Source: Marinibacterium profundimaris
GTDB lineage: Bacteria; Pseudomonadota; Alphaproteobacteria; Rhodobacterales; Rhodobacteraceae
Length of the DNA stretch: 64,000 nt
Assembly: GCF_002210095.1 (NCBI RefSeq)
Contig: NZ_AQQR01000007.1
Coordinates: 1-64,000 of the forward strand
Reading direction: 5' to 3'
The position numbers and the translations under genes were made by a program. Shown here in pieces: positions 8,673 to 17,132 of this stretch. The stretch's first letter is position 1. Each line of letters begins with the position of its first letter. The notes under the pieces are model-generated. The model worked only from the letters and a program-made list of their open reading frames with translations. It made no database searches and was not told where the DNA came from.

Positions 8673-9566
8673 TCATCGGCAGTCGCTCCGGGTCCGGTCG
8701 GGTTGCAGGATGACACTCCGAAGGAAGTCTGTCACCAATTCCGCCACCCGGTCGGGCGCTTCCTCGTGGGCGAGATGGCCAAGATCCGCCAGCCGCACGA
8801 CCTCGGCCCCGGGGATCCGGCGAGCGGAGATGTCCGAGGTTGCGGGCGGCACGGCAAGGTCGCCCTCGGCCGCGATCAGGAGGGTCGGGCTTTCGATCTG
8901 CGGCAGCCTCGCGATCAGCGGGTCGATCTGCCATTGGGTCATCATCTGCAGCGTCGCCTCTACATGCTGCCGGTCGCCGATGAGGCGCGCGTAATAGCCC
9001 AGGCCCTCGGCATCCAGCCGCGAGCCGGTGCCTTCGATCAGCCGGCGCGCGCGGGCCGGGTTGGGGCCGCCCAGCGTGAAGATCGTCGAGGTGAGCGGGT
9101 TCAGCGCCAGCAGCCGGGCGAGCAGCGGGAAGGCCCAGGAGGCGACGCCCTCGAACCTGCCGAGTGCGGCGTTGATGCCGACGACTGCCGGGGGGCCGGG
9201 CAGGTGGCTGGAAAGAGACAGGGCAATGGCGGCGCCGGCGGAATGGCCGACGATGGCCGCCGGCGCCCAGCCTTCCGTGGCGCAAAGACGGGCGATATCC
9301 TCGGTCATCTGGTCCAGGCCGCAGCGGCGCAGGGTGGTCGAGCGGGTGAACCCCTGGCCCGGCAGGTCGATGGCCACCACCCGCCAGTCGCGGGCCCAGA
9401 GCGGCAGCAGATCGCGCCAGCTGTGGGTCGAGGCGCCGGAGCCATGCAGACACAGCAAGATCGGCCCGCGCCCCGTCTCCTGTACGTGCCAGTCATTCGT
9501 GCCCACGCGACAGAAGCGCGACAGGTCGGCATGGGGCCAGCTGGGCAGGTCGCGGCTCCGGTCCAT
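8673..9566 (-). CDS. bchO: Magnesium chelatase accessory alpha/beta hydrolase BchO
   Basis: Alpha/beta-hydrolase fold protein of 297 residues. It has the oxyanion segment LLCLHGSGASTHSW, the nucleophile elbow GHSAGA and a late DLGHLAHEEAPD histidine region. BchO is a conserved member of the bchOID group, thought to support Mg insertion into protoporphyrin IX; its true substrate is unresolved in the literature I know. It sits three bases downstream of bchD in the same direction, the order crtA-bchI-bchD-bchO known from Rhodobacter photosynthesis clusters. Assignment rests on both the fold and this order. Confidence 0.92.
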   Translation of the reverse strand: MDRSRDLPSWPHADLSRFCRVGTNDWHVQETGRGPILLCLHGSGASTHSWRDLLPLWARDWRVVAIDLPGQGFTRSTTLRRCGLDQMTEDIARLCATEGWAPAAIVGHSAGAAIALSLSSHLPGPPAVVGINAALGRFEGVASWAFPLLARLLALNPLTSTIFTLGGPNPARARRLIEGTGSRLDAEGLGYYARLIGDRQHVEATLQMMTQWQIDPLIARLPQIESPTLLIAAEGDLAVPPATSDISARRIPGAEVVRLADLGHLAHEEAPDRVAELVTDFLRSVILQPDRTRSDCR

Positions 9567-9569
9567 GGG

Positions 9570-11240
9570 CTAGCCCGCCAGCGCCGCCGTGACCGCGCGC
9601 GAGATGCGGGGCGCGTCGGCATGGGGCAGCGACAGGTGATGGGCGCCGAGCGCGCGGGCCAGCGGGGCGGTCGCCGGAGCGGGCCGGGACGAGATGTCGA
9701 TCAGCAGGCCGGGCAGGTCCGCGGCCAGGATCGCGCTGGCAAGGCGGTCGGTGTCGGCGGCGGCCTGCGCGCGGTTCGCGGTACCATCGAGCGCGATATT
9801 GGCCTTGCCGTCGGTCAGCAGGACCAGCGCGGGGGCCAGCCCGTGATGCCGCGCGGATCGCGCGACCGAAAGGCTTTCGCCCAGGCCGGAGGCCAGTGGG
9901 GTGCCGCCGCCGCCGGGCAGCGCGGTCAGCCGGCGGCGCGCCTGCACCAGCGACCGGGTCGGCGGCAGGAGCAGCTCGGCGCCGGTGCCGCGCATGGCGA
10001 TCAGTGCCACGTGGTCGCGACGGGCATAGGCCTGCCCCAGCAGAAGTTCCACCGCGCCCTTGGCCTCGGCCAGGCGGGTCATCGCGGTGGAGCCGGAGGC
10101 ATCGACGAGGAAGACCAGCAGGCGGTCGGAGCGGTCCTCGCAGCGTTTCAGGCGGATGTCTGCGGGGTGGATGTGGATGTGCGGCCCGTCGGGGCGCGCG
10201 CGTCTTCGCAGGGTCTGCCAGGGGGCCGCCGCGCGAAGGGTCGCCAACAGGTCGATCCGGGCGCGGCCGTCCGGGCGGCCGGGCCGGGCGGGCAGGGGGC
10301 GGCCACGGCGGTTGCCCTTGCGCCGGGCGCCGGCGCCGCTGCCGGTTGCGGTGCGGGTGGGGTGCCTGTGCAGCCCGTTCAGCAGTTCAGGCGGCAGGCA
10401 GGTGCGCACGGCCTCCACGAGGATCTCGTCCGGGATCCGGTCGAGGTGTTCGGTCTGTCCGTCGGCGGCCTCGTCGTCGGGCCGGTCGTCATCGGGGGCA
10501 GGCGGATCGGGGGGCTCCGGCGGGGCCTCGGGCAGGCAGGTCGCGCGGGGGGCATAGACCAGTTCGGCGGCCCGGCGCAGGTCGTCGTCGCCGATCGCCG
10601 CGCGGTCGTTCAGGGCGGCCAGCGCGCGGGCCGCGCGCAGGGCGAGCAGCGGCGCGCGAAGGCTGTCGATGCCGAAGCGCACCGCAAGCCCGGTGAGCGT
10701 TGCGGCGGCCTCGGGCGGGGCGGTGACGCGCGGCAGCAGCTGGCGGGCCGCGTCCAGGTCGGCGGGCGCGGGCAGGCCGCCTGTCGTCTCGTCATGGCGC
10801 AGGGCGGTAAGGTCGGTGGCGAAGGCCAGGCGCTCGCGCAGGCAGGCGGGGGCGCATTCCTCCGCATCGGCGCCTTCGTCAAGCAGGATCAGCCGGTGGC
10901 CGGTGCCGCTGTCCAGCAGCTGCGCCAGCCGCGCGGCCAGGCCGGGCGGCACGCGTTCGGCCATGGGCAGCAGCAGGATCGCGGGCCCTGCGGCCAGCCC
11001 GCCCGAGCGGACCTGCCGCCCCGCCGCGAGCGAGGCCGTCACGTCGATCCCGCCGAAAAGCGCCTCGTCGCTCAGCGCGGGGTGGATCCGGTGCATCGGG
11101 CCCGGCAGGGCGGTCAGCGCGTGGTCCAGGGCCGTGCGGACGGGGCCGGCACGGACGCGCAGTGTCAGTCCCTTCAGCGCCGGATCGACCGCGAGCGCGG
11201 CCAGCGCCGCAAGCGTCCGAGCCCACGGATCGTCGGTCAT
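9570..11240 (-). CDS. bchD: Magnesium chelatase subunit D
   Basis: The 556-residue BchD subunit of Mg-chelatase, which with BchI forms the AAA+ motor driving BchH to insert Mg2+ into protoporphyrin IX. Domains in order are a degenerate AAA-like N-terminal half; a Pro/Asp-rich linker near residues 225-265 (PPEPPDPPAPDDD); and a C-terminal von Willebrand A domain with the MIDAS motif DASGS. The ATG at 11238-11240 overlaps the bchI stop by four bases (ATGA), the usual translational coupling; the frame stays open further upstream only as an antisense-free extension into bchI. The stop lies three bases before bchO. Confidence 0.95.
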   Translation of the reverse strand: MTDDPWARTLAALAALAVDPALKGLTLRVRAGPVRTALDHALTALPGPMHRIHPALSDEALFGGIDVTASLAAGRQVRSGGLAAGPAILLLPMAERVPPGLAARLAQLLDSGTGHRLILLDEGADAEECAPACLRERLAFATDLTALRHDETTGGLPAPADLDAARQLLPRVTAPPEAAATLTGLAVRFGIDSLRAPLLALRAARALAALNDRAAIGDDDLRRAAELVYAPRATCLPEAPPEPPDPPAPDDDRPDDEAADGQTEHLDRIPDEILVEAVRTCLPPELLNGLHRHPTRTATGSGAGARRKGNRRGRPLPARPGRPDGRARIDLLATLRAAAPWQTLRRRARPDGPHIHIHPADIRLKRCEDRSDRLLVFLVDASGSTAMTRLAEAKGAVELLLGQAYARRDHVALIAMRGTGAELLLPPTRSLVQARRRLTALPGGGGTPLASGLGESLSVARSARHHGLAPALVLLTDGKANIALDGTANRAQAAADTDRLASAILAADLPGLLIDISSRPAPATAPLARALGAHHLSLPHADAPRISRAVTAALAG

Positions 11241-12241
11241 GCCAGCACCTCTTCGACGGCGCGGGTGACGCGGGCGGTGGCGCTGGCCTCGTCCAGCGGA
11301 TCGCGCCGCATCCGGTGCCCCATGGCCAGCGGCGCCACCCGGCGCAGGTGGCTGCGGTCGGGCGCGGCGGTGCCTTCGTAGGCGGCGAGCGCCCGGGCGG
11401 CGCGCAGCATCGTCAGCTCTCCGCGCAACCCGTCGACGCCCAGGGCCACGCTGAGCGCCGCGCAATCGTGCAGCACCTCGTCCGGCGTCCGGGTCAGCGG
11501 CAGGGCGAGGCGCCCGGCGGTTATGGCATCGCGGACCTTGGCATCCTCGATTTCCCAGCGCTGCATGAAGCAGGCGTGGTCGGTCTCGAAGGCATCGCGG
11601 CGGCGGATCACCTCGACTCGTTCCTCGATCGTATCGGGGGAGCGCACGTCGACCGACAGGCCGAACCGGTCGAGCAGCTGCGGCCGCAGCTCGCCCTCCT
11701 CGGGGTTGCCCGAGCCCACCAGCACGAAACGCGCCGGGTGGCGGATCGACAGGCCCTCTCGTTCGACGGCGTTCACGCCGGTCTGCGCCACGTCGAGCAG
11801 CAGGTCGACGACGTGATCCTCCAGCAGGTTGACCTCGTCGATATAGAGATAGCCCCGGTTGGCGCGGGCCAGAAGGCCCGGTTCGAACGCCTTTTCGCCG
11901 CGGGTCAGGGCGCGTTCGATGTCGAGCGCACCGGTCACGCGATCCTCGGTCACGCCCAGCGGCAGGTCGACCACCGGTGTGGGGCGCCGGACCTGCTGAC
12001 CGGTGGCGGTCTCGACCCAGTCGGGCACGTCTTCGGGGGTGGGGGAGTTCACCGGGCAGCCCTCGATCGCGGTGATCTGCGGCAGCAGGGCGGCCAGCGC
12101 GCGGACGGCGGTGGACTTGCCGGTGCCCCGGTCGCCGAAGACCAGAACGCCGCCGATGCCGGGGTCGACCGCCGTGAGGATCATCGCCAGCTTCATGTCG
12201 GCCTGGCCGACGATGGCGGAAAAGGGGAAGGCCCGGGTCAT
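11237..12241 (-). CDS. bchI: Magnesium chelatase ATPase subunit I
   Basis: AAA+ ATPase of 334 residues. It shows Walker A GDRGTGKS near residue 40, a Walker B-like YLYIDEVNLLEDHV, and the family insert SPTPEDVPDWV. BchI hexamers hydrolyse ATP and, with BchD, power Mg insertion by BchH, the first committed bacteriochlorophyll step. The ATG overlaps the end of crtA by four bases, and its stop overlaps the bchD start by four bases, so the three genes are very likely translationally coupled. Confidence 0.97.
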   Translation of the reverse strand: MTRAFPFSAIVGQADMKLAMILTAVDPGIGGVLVFGDRGTGKSTAVRALAALLPQITAIEGCPVNSPTPEDVPDWVETATGQQVRRPTPVVDLPLGVTEDRVTGALDIERALTRGEKAFEPGLLARANRGYLYIDEVNLLEDHVVDLLLDVAQTGVNAVEREGLSIRHPARFVLVGSGNPEEGELRPQLLDRFGLSVDVRSPDTIEERVEVIRRRDAFETDHACFMQRWEIEDAKVRDAITAGRLALPLTRTPDEVLHDCAALSVALGVDGLRGELTMLRAARALAAYEGTAAPDRSHLRRVAPLAMGHRMRRDPLDEASATARVTRAVEEVLA

Positions 12242-12945
12242 GCCGCGCGCTCCCGGCTGTCCAGGGGGCGGGTGCCGCCCCAGGTGCCGCTGTCGCCCAG
12301 CACGCGGAACCGCGCGTAAAGCTCCTCCCGGAACCAGCCGCCGTCGCGGACGGCGCGGATGGCGCGGCCGTGGGGCCCGTCGGTGCGGGCGAAGCGGGCC
12401 ATCGCGGCCGCGTCGGGCCAGATCGAGAAGGTGACCTGGTGCAGCAGCGGCACCTCGCCGATGCCGATCTTGAAGAGCACGTTGCGGTCCTGCCCGATCA
12501 TCGCGCTGATGTCCGGCACGCGGCGCCAGAAGCGCAGCGCCACGGGCAGGCGCAGGGTCGCGCGGGTGAGGGCGGCGATGGGCCCCGCCGGCACGTCTTC
12601 AGTCGTGCGGAACGGTGCGACACCCGACCAGGCGCCGCGACAGGAGACCGGGGCAAGGTAGATCGTCCAGCTTTCGGCGGCGCGGGCGCGGTAGCGGCGA
12701 AAGAGGGGTGTTTCGGCCTGGCGGGCCTCGGCCGTGGCGCGGTCGGGCCAGGCGGCGAGGATCGCGCAGACGCCGGTATCGGGCAGCGGGGTGAAGCCCT
12801 CTCCGGTCCCGGCGCCGCAGAGTTTCCAGAACTCCAGTCCCGGGATCCGCCGCAGGGCAGGCCGTGCGAGACCCATCATCGCGAAGGCCCACAGCCGGTC
12901 CGTCGCGGCGTCGAAACGATAGAAGCTGAGGCTGACCGTCTGAAT
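12238..12945 (-). CDS. crtA: Spheroidene monooxygenase CrtA, unusual start codon
   Basis: Oxidises spheroidene to spheroidenone (and spirilloxanthin-type carotenoids at C-2) with O2; about 236 residues from the start used here. The conserved CrtA N-terminus (QTVSLSFYRF...RLWAF) is intact, as are the FWKLCGAGTGEGFTP and LFKIGIGEVPL segments. Start choice is awkward: where homologues have Met the codon is ATT (12943-12945), and an excellent GGGGGAGG lies eight bases before it. The only canonical alternative is a TTG at 13003-13005, which adds 20 residues unlike any CrtA and has poor spacing. I favour ATT but cannot prove it. The product implies spheroidenone in oxic cells. It is first in crtA-bchI-bchD-bchO, with a PpsR site upstream. 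Confidence 0.85.
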   Translation of the reverse strand: MQTVSLSFYRFDAATDRLWAFAMMGLARPALRRIPGLEFWKLCGAGTGEGFTPLPDTGVCAILAAWPDRATAEARQAETPLFRRYRARAAESWTIYLAPVSCRGAWSGVAPFRTTEDVPAGPIAALTRATLRLPVALRFWRRVPDISAMIGQDRNVLFKIGIGEVPLLHQVTFSIWPDAAAMARFARTDGPHGRAIRAVRDGGWFREELYARFRVLGDSGTWGGTRPLDSRERAA

Positions 12946-13016
12946 GGCTCTGACCTCCCCCTGTTGGCTTACATTGGCACGTCGTCCCGCCCCAAGGAAG
13001 GGCAAATCACCGAGAT

Positions 13017-13059
13017 TGTCAAATTAGGTTTACACATGTACGGTTGATTCATGTTTACA
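13017..13059. promoter_or_regulatory. PpsR/CrtJ site(s) between crtA and crtI
   Basis: TGTCAAATTAGGTTTACA at 13017-13034 fits the PpsR/CrtJ consensus TGT-N12-ACA exactly. A degenerate second copy (GGT-N12-ACA, 13042-13059) begins exactly 25 bases further on and covers the crtI start codon. The 12-mer GTTTACACATGT also recurs at 13028 and 13053, again 25 bases apart. PpsR tetramers bind such paired sites cooperatively, so both crtA and crtI are predicted to be repressed from here. Confidence 0.75.
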
Positions 13060-14643
13060 CATGTCCGCCCCAGCCTCGCCGGACAGGCGGGCATCGCCCC
13101 CGCTCCCAGAGTGCTGGTCATCGGCGCCGGACTGGGCGGGCTGGCGGCGGCGATGCGGCTGGGCGCGCGGGGCTACCGGGTCACCGTGCTGGACCGGCTG
13201 GACGGCCCCGGCGGTCGCGGCTCCTGCCTCTGGGACAGCGGTCACCGCTTTGACCTTGGCCCCACCATCGTGACGGCTCCGCAGCTCTTCCGCGATCTCT
13301 GGCGCGCCTGCGGGCGCGATTTCGACGCCGATGTCGACCTGCGCGCGCTTGACCCGTTTTACGAGATCCGCTGGCCCGACGGCAGCCGTTTCGCGGCGCG
13401 CAGCGACGCCGAGGCGACGCGAGCCGAGGTGGCGCGTCTGTCGCCGGACGATCTGGCAGGCTACGCGCGGTTCCTGCGCGAGAGCGAGGCGCGCTACCGC
13501 TTCGGGTTCGAGGATCTCGGCCGGCGCCCGATGCACCGGTTCCGCGATCTGCTGAAGGTGCTGCCGACCTTCGCCGCCCTGCGCGCCGACCGTTCGGTTC
13601 ATGCCTATGTCTCCCGCCGCGTGCGCGACCCGCGGCTGCGCATGGCGCTGTCCTTCCATCCGCTGTTCATCGGCGGCGATCCCTTCCGCGTGACCTCGAT
13701 GTACACGCTGGTCAGCCACCTGGAGAGCAGCTTTGGCGTGCATTACGCGATCGGCGGGGTCGCGGCGATGGCGCAGGCGATGGCACGGGTGGTCGAGGAT
13801 CAGGGCGGGCAGTTGCGCTATGGCGCCGAGGTCGACGAAATCCTGGTGCGCGACGGGCGCGCCGCCGGTGTCCGGCTATACGGGGGCGAGATCGCGCCGG
13901 CGGATATCGTGGTGTCGAATGCCGATGCCGGGCATACCTACGACCGGCTGATCGCGGGGCGAAAACGGCGCTGGACGGGGCGGCGGCTGAAGCGGGCGCG
14001 GTGGTCGATGGGCCTGTTCGTCTGGTACTTCGGCACGCGCGGCACCAGGGACATGTGGCCCGACGCCGGCCATCACACCATCCTGAACGGACCGCGTTAC
14101 GAAGGGCTGGTGCGCGACATCTTCCGCACCGGCCGGCTGGCCGAGGACATGAGCCTTTATGTCCACCGGCCCAGCGTCACAGATCCCACTGTCGCACCCG
14201 AGGGGGACGATACCTTTTATGCGCTCAGCCCGGTGCCGCATCTGGGCCATGCCGATCCGGTGGACTGGGCCGAGATGGCCGAGCCTTACCGCCGCAAGGT
14301 GCAGGCAGTGCTGGAGGACCAGCTTCTGCCGGGCCTCGGCGCGCATGTGACGGCGAGCCGGGTCTTCACACCGGACACCTTCCGCGACCGCTATCTCAGC
14401 CCGCATGGCGCCGGCTTCTCGCTGGAGCCGCGGATCCTGCAGAGCGCCTGGTTCCGGCCGCACAACGTGAGCGAAGAGATCGCGGGGCTCTACCTTGTCG
14501 GGGCGGGCACCCATCCCGGCGCGGGGCTGCCCGGCGTGGTGGCCAGCGCCGAGGTGCTGGACCGTCTGGTGCCGGACCCGGCCATCCTCCGCGAGACTTT
14601 GCCCCGGACATTGCCCGACAGCGTGAGCACGAGGACGACATGA
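13051..14643 (+). CDS. crtI: Phytoene desaturase CrtI (neurosporene-type)
   Basis: FAD-dependent carotene desaturase of 530 residues, close in length and sequence to Rhodobacter CrtI (three desaturations, phytoene to neurosporene). The N-terminal dinucleotide fold VLVIGAGLGGLAAAMRLG is followed by GGRGSCLWDSGHRFDLGPT. The C-terminal family signature GLYLVGAGTHPGAGLPGV is present. The ATG at 13051 overlaps a degenerate PpsR half-site, so little leader is left between operator and start. The stop overlaps crtB by four bases. Membrane-associated, it feeds CrtC-CrtD-CrtF-CrtA. Desaturation number is inferred from family membership. Confidence 0.95.
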   Translation: MFTHVRPSLAGQAGIAPAPRVLVIGAGLGGLAAAMRLGARGYRVTVLDRLDGPGGRGSCLWDSGHRFDLGPTIVTAPQLFRDLWRACGRDFDADVDLRALDPFYEIRWPDGSRFAARSDAEATRAEVARLSPDDLAGYARFLRESEARYRFGFEDLGRRPMHRFRDLLKVLPTFAALRADRSVHAYVSRRVRDPRLRMALSFHPLFIGGDPFRVTSMYTLVSHLESSFGVHYAIGGVAAMAQAMARVVEDQGGQLRYGAEVDEILVRDGRAAGVRLYGGEIAPADIVVSNADAGHTYDRLIAGRKRRWTGRRLKRARWSMGLFVWYFGTRGTRDMWPDAGHHTILNGPRYEGLVRDIFRTGRLAEDMSLYVHRPSVTDPTVAPEGDDTFYALSPVPHLGHADPVDWAEMAEPYRRKVQAVLEDQLLPGLGAHVTASRVFTPDTFRDRYLSPHGAGFSLEPRILQSAWFRPHNVSEEIAGLYLVGAGTHPGAGLPGVVASAEVLDRLVPDPAILRETLPRTLPDSVSTRTT

Positions 14644-15686
14644 GCCATTCCGACGATATCGACCATTGCGCCGCCGCGATCCGGGCCGGGTCGCGGTCCT
14701 TCGATGCGGCCTCGCGTCTGCTGCCGCGCCGGGTGCGCGAACCGGCGCTGGTGCTGTATGCCTTCTGCCGGCTGGCGGATGACGCGGTGGACCTGAACGA
14801 GAGCAAGGCGGCGGCCGTGGCGCGGCTGCGCGACCGGCTGGACCGGGTCTATGCCGGGCGGCCCCGCGATGTGGCCGAGGACAGGGCCTTTGCCCGCGTG
14901 GTCGAGGCCTTCGACATGCCCCGCGCCCTGCCGGATGCTCTGCTGGACGGGCTGGCCTGGGACGCTGAGGGCCGGTGTTATCGGGACCTGTCCGAGCTCA
15001 GGGCCTATTCCGCGCGCGTCGCCTCGACCGTGGGGGCGATGATGTGCGTCCTGATGCGCGTGCGCGACCGGCACGCGCTGGCGCGGGCCTGCGATCTGGG
15101 CGTGGCGATGCAGCTGACCAACATCGCCCGCGACGTGGGCGAGGACGCGCGGGAAGGCCGGCTTTATCTGCCGCTGGACTGGCTGGCGGAGGCGGGGATC
15201 GACCCGCGTGCCTTCCTGGCCCGGCCAGCGATGTCGCCCGCCCTGGGGGCTGTGATCCGCCGGCTGCTGCGCGCGGCGGATGGGCTTTATGTCCGGTCCG
15301 AGGCCGGGGTTGGCGCGCTGCCGCCGTCCTGTCGTCCGGGCATCCTTGCCGCGCGTCACATCTATGCCGGGATCGGGGCGCAGCTGGACCGTCTGGGCTG
15401 CGATTCGGTGCAGCACCGGGCACGGACGACCGGCGCCCAGAAGATCGGCTGGCTGATGCGCTCGGCGCTTGGCGCCGGGGTGGTGTCGGTCCTGCCGCGC
15501 TCGCCGGTGATCTACGCGCGTCCGCTGCCGGAAGCCGCCTTTCTGGTCGACGCTGCGGCCTGCCCCGGGACGGCGCGGGATCGGGCCGATGTGCTCTGCG
15601 CGGCCTTCGCCAGCGTCAAGCGCCGGGATCTTCAGGCACAAGCGGACTTGCTGGGCCACCATGCGCGCCCTAGTTCCACTGCATGA
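14640..15686 (+). CDS. crtB: Phytoene synthase
   Basis: Head-to-head prenyltransferase of 348 residues making phytoene from two geranylgeranyl diphosphates. It has the two Asp-rich metal-binding motifs, seen as RLADDAVDL and NIARDVGEDAREGRLYLP, the latter including the conserved QLTNIARDVGED stretch. The ATG overlaps the crtI stop by four bases, and the tspO start overlaps its own stop, so crtI-crtB-tspO form one coupled unit. CrtE, 3 kb away, supplies the substrate. Confidence 0.96.
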   Translation: MSHSDDIDHCAAAIRAGSRSFDAASRLLPRRVREPALVLYAFCRLADDAVDLNESKAAAVARLRDRLDRVYAGRPRDVAEDRAFARVVEAFDMPRALPDALLDGLAWDAEGRCYRDLSELRAYSARVASTVGAMMCVLMRVRDRHALARACDLGVAMQLTNIARDVGEDAREGRLYLPLDWLAEAGIDPRAFLARPAMSPALGAVIRRLLRAADGLYVRSEAGVGALPPSCRPGILAARHIYAGIGAQLDRLGCDSVQHRARTTGAQKIGWLMRSALGAGVVSVLPRSPVIYARPLPEAAFLVDAAACPGTARDRADVLCAAFASVKRRDLQAQADLLGHHARPSSTA

Positions 15687-16174
15687 TCTGGATCTGTTTC
15701 TTCGTTTTCCTCGCCGCCTGCTTCGCCGCCGGGTCCACCGGCGGCCTGTTCCCGCCCGGACGCTGGTACGACCAGCTGGCCAAGCCCTCCTGGACCCCGC
15801 CCAATTGGCTGTTCCCGGTGGCCTGGACCACGCTTTACATCTGCATCGCGGCGGCCGGCGCGCGGGTGGCGGTGCAGCCGGACAATGCGCTGGCGATGGC
15901 CTTCTGGGCGCTGCAGATCGCGCTCAACACCCTTTGGACGCCGGTTTTCTTCGGGCTGCACAAGCTGCGGCTGGGGTTGGTCGTGCTGGTGGCGCTCTGG
16001 CTGTCGGTCGCGGTGGCGATGGTGATGCTGTGGTCGGTGGACCGGATCGCGGGGATGCTGTTCCTGCCCTACCTGGCCTGGGTGACGGTGGCGGGTGCGC
16101 TCAACCTCTCGGTGCTGCGGTTGAACCCCGATGCCGACGCCGACGCCGATGCAGAGGCGGCGCCAGAGGTCTGA
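15683..16174 (+). CDS. tspO: TspO/MBR family tryptophan-rich sensory protein
   Basis: Five-helix membrane protein of 163 residues of the TspO/translocator family. Diagnostic segments are LAKPSWTPPNWLFPVAWTTL and the Trp/Asn-rich ALNTLWTPVFFGLH. In Rhodobacter sphaeroides TspO (CrtK) binds porphyrins and damps expression of photosynthesis genes under oxygen, acting with the tetrapyrrole pathway and the PpsR/AppA system. Here it is coupled to crtB by a four-base overlap. Oddity: the C-terminus ends in a (Asp-Ala) repeat encoded by tandem GACGCC-type hexamers at about 16131-16155, probably a slippage-prone, unstructured tail. Confidence 0.93.
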   Translation: MIWICFFVFLAACFAAGSTGGLFPPGRWYDQLAKPSWTPPNWLFPVAWTTLYICIAAAGARVAVQPDNALAMAFWALQIALNTLWTPVFFGLHKLRLGLVVLVALWLSVAVAMVMLWSVDRIAGMLFLPYLAWVTVAGALNLSVLRLNPDADADADAEAAPEV

Positions 16175-16178
16175 CCGG

Positions 16179-17132
16179 TCAGTCGAACCGCCATCCGGCG
16201 CGGCGCGGCACCCGCATGGCCAGCATCGGTTTCAGCAGGGGCGAGCGGAAACGGTCGAGGTCGAGCGCCTCGTGCACGCCAACCGTCTCTTCTCCGTCGA
16301 TACAGGTTCGGACGGCCGACCGGCAGTAGAACGGCGCGTCGAGCATCGGGCGCACCTGGGCCGGGGTCTGGCCGGCATCGGCGCGGGTTTCGCGGCCCAG
16401 CTGCCAGAGGCTGCGGGGCAGGCGCGCGGGCGGCGGCGGGGTGACCGGCCGGGCGCTGCCATCGGCGCCAAAGGCCAGCCCCATCGACAGCATGCTGCCA
16501 TCGCGGCGTCGCGCATCGTAGAAACAGGTGCTGCCCGCGCGCGTCGGAAAGCGGCCCCAGGTCCAGCTGGCGAAATCGGCCTCCAGCGCGCTTGTCCCGA
16601 AATTGGCATCGAAATAGCCGTGGCCCGTCCATTGCCATCCGGCCCCGTCCAGCGCGACGTCGATGGTCGCGGTGGGCGCGAAGGGGCGCCAGACATGCGC
16701 GCCATCGGGGGTCAGCGGCAGTTCCACGCCCGTGATCGCCGAGGGCGTCAGGGTGATCCGCCCGCGCAACCGCCCGAACATCGGCGGCGCGCCGCGTTCG
16801 TCGATGTCTATCACCAGGCGATCGCCGGTCCAGCGCATCGCGGAGGGGCCGATGGTGAGCCGATCCGCCGTCTGTCGCAGCGCGGCCCGGCCCCGGTCAG
16901 TCATGGCAAAACGCCCGCCGGGCCCGTAGGTGGCGACGTTGAGGCAGACGTGGTTTTCGGGCGCGCGGCGCCCCGACCAGGCGTACCAGGGCGAAAAGAC
17001 CGACCCTATGAACCCGATGACGCTGACGGCGCGCCGGTGGTCGGCGCTGAGCCCGTCGACATACCACCAGGCGTATCCGTCCGGCGGGACCGAGAGGTCG
17101 AAGTTCGGTCGTCCAAGATCGCCTCGGCCGCA
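16179..17132 (-). CDS. crtC: Carotenoid 1,2-hydratase CrtC, start codon unresolved
   Basis: Adds water to the C-1,2 double bond of neurosporene (and relatives) in the spheroidene pathway. The recognisable CrtC body runs from FDLSVPPDGYAWWYVDGL through GSVFSPWYAWSGRR and FDANFGTSALEADFASWTW to the C-terminus, with no internal stop. No ATG, GTG or TTG lies in frame anywhere near the conserved N-terminus: the nearest ATG in frame is at 17394-17396, deep inside crtD, and the next is past the conserved YAWWY block. An ATG at 17131-17133, where a start would be expected, is in another frame (one base off). The end given marks where the CrtC-like frame should begin. A one-base frameshift, a non-standard start or translational coupling from crtD could explain it. 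Function assignment is secure. Confidence 0.75.
   Translation of the reverse strand, partial: CGRGDLGRPNFDLSVPPDGYAWWYVDGLSADHRRAVSVIGFIGSVFSPWYAWSGRRAPENHVCLNVATYGPGGRFAMTDRGRAALRQTADRLTIGPSAMRWTGDRLVIDIDERGAPPMFGRLRGRITLTPSAITGVELPLTPDGAHVWRPFAPTATIDVALDGAGWQWTGHGYFDANFGTSALEADFASWTWGRFPTRAGSTCFYDARRRDGSMLSMGLAFGADGSARPVTPPPPARLPRSLWQLGRETRADAGQTPAQVRPMLDAPFYCRSAVRTCIDGEETVGVHEALDLDRFRSPLLKPMLAMRVPRRAGWRFD

Noticed and set aside
8640-11381. 913-codon plus-strand open frame opposite bchO, bchD and part of bchI
   Set aside because: It is an antisense shadow with Gly/Arg/Gln-rich low-complexity translation; the minus-strand genes are clear.
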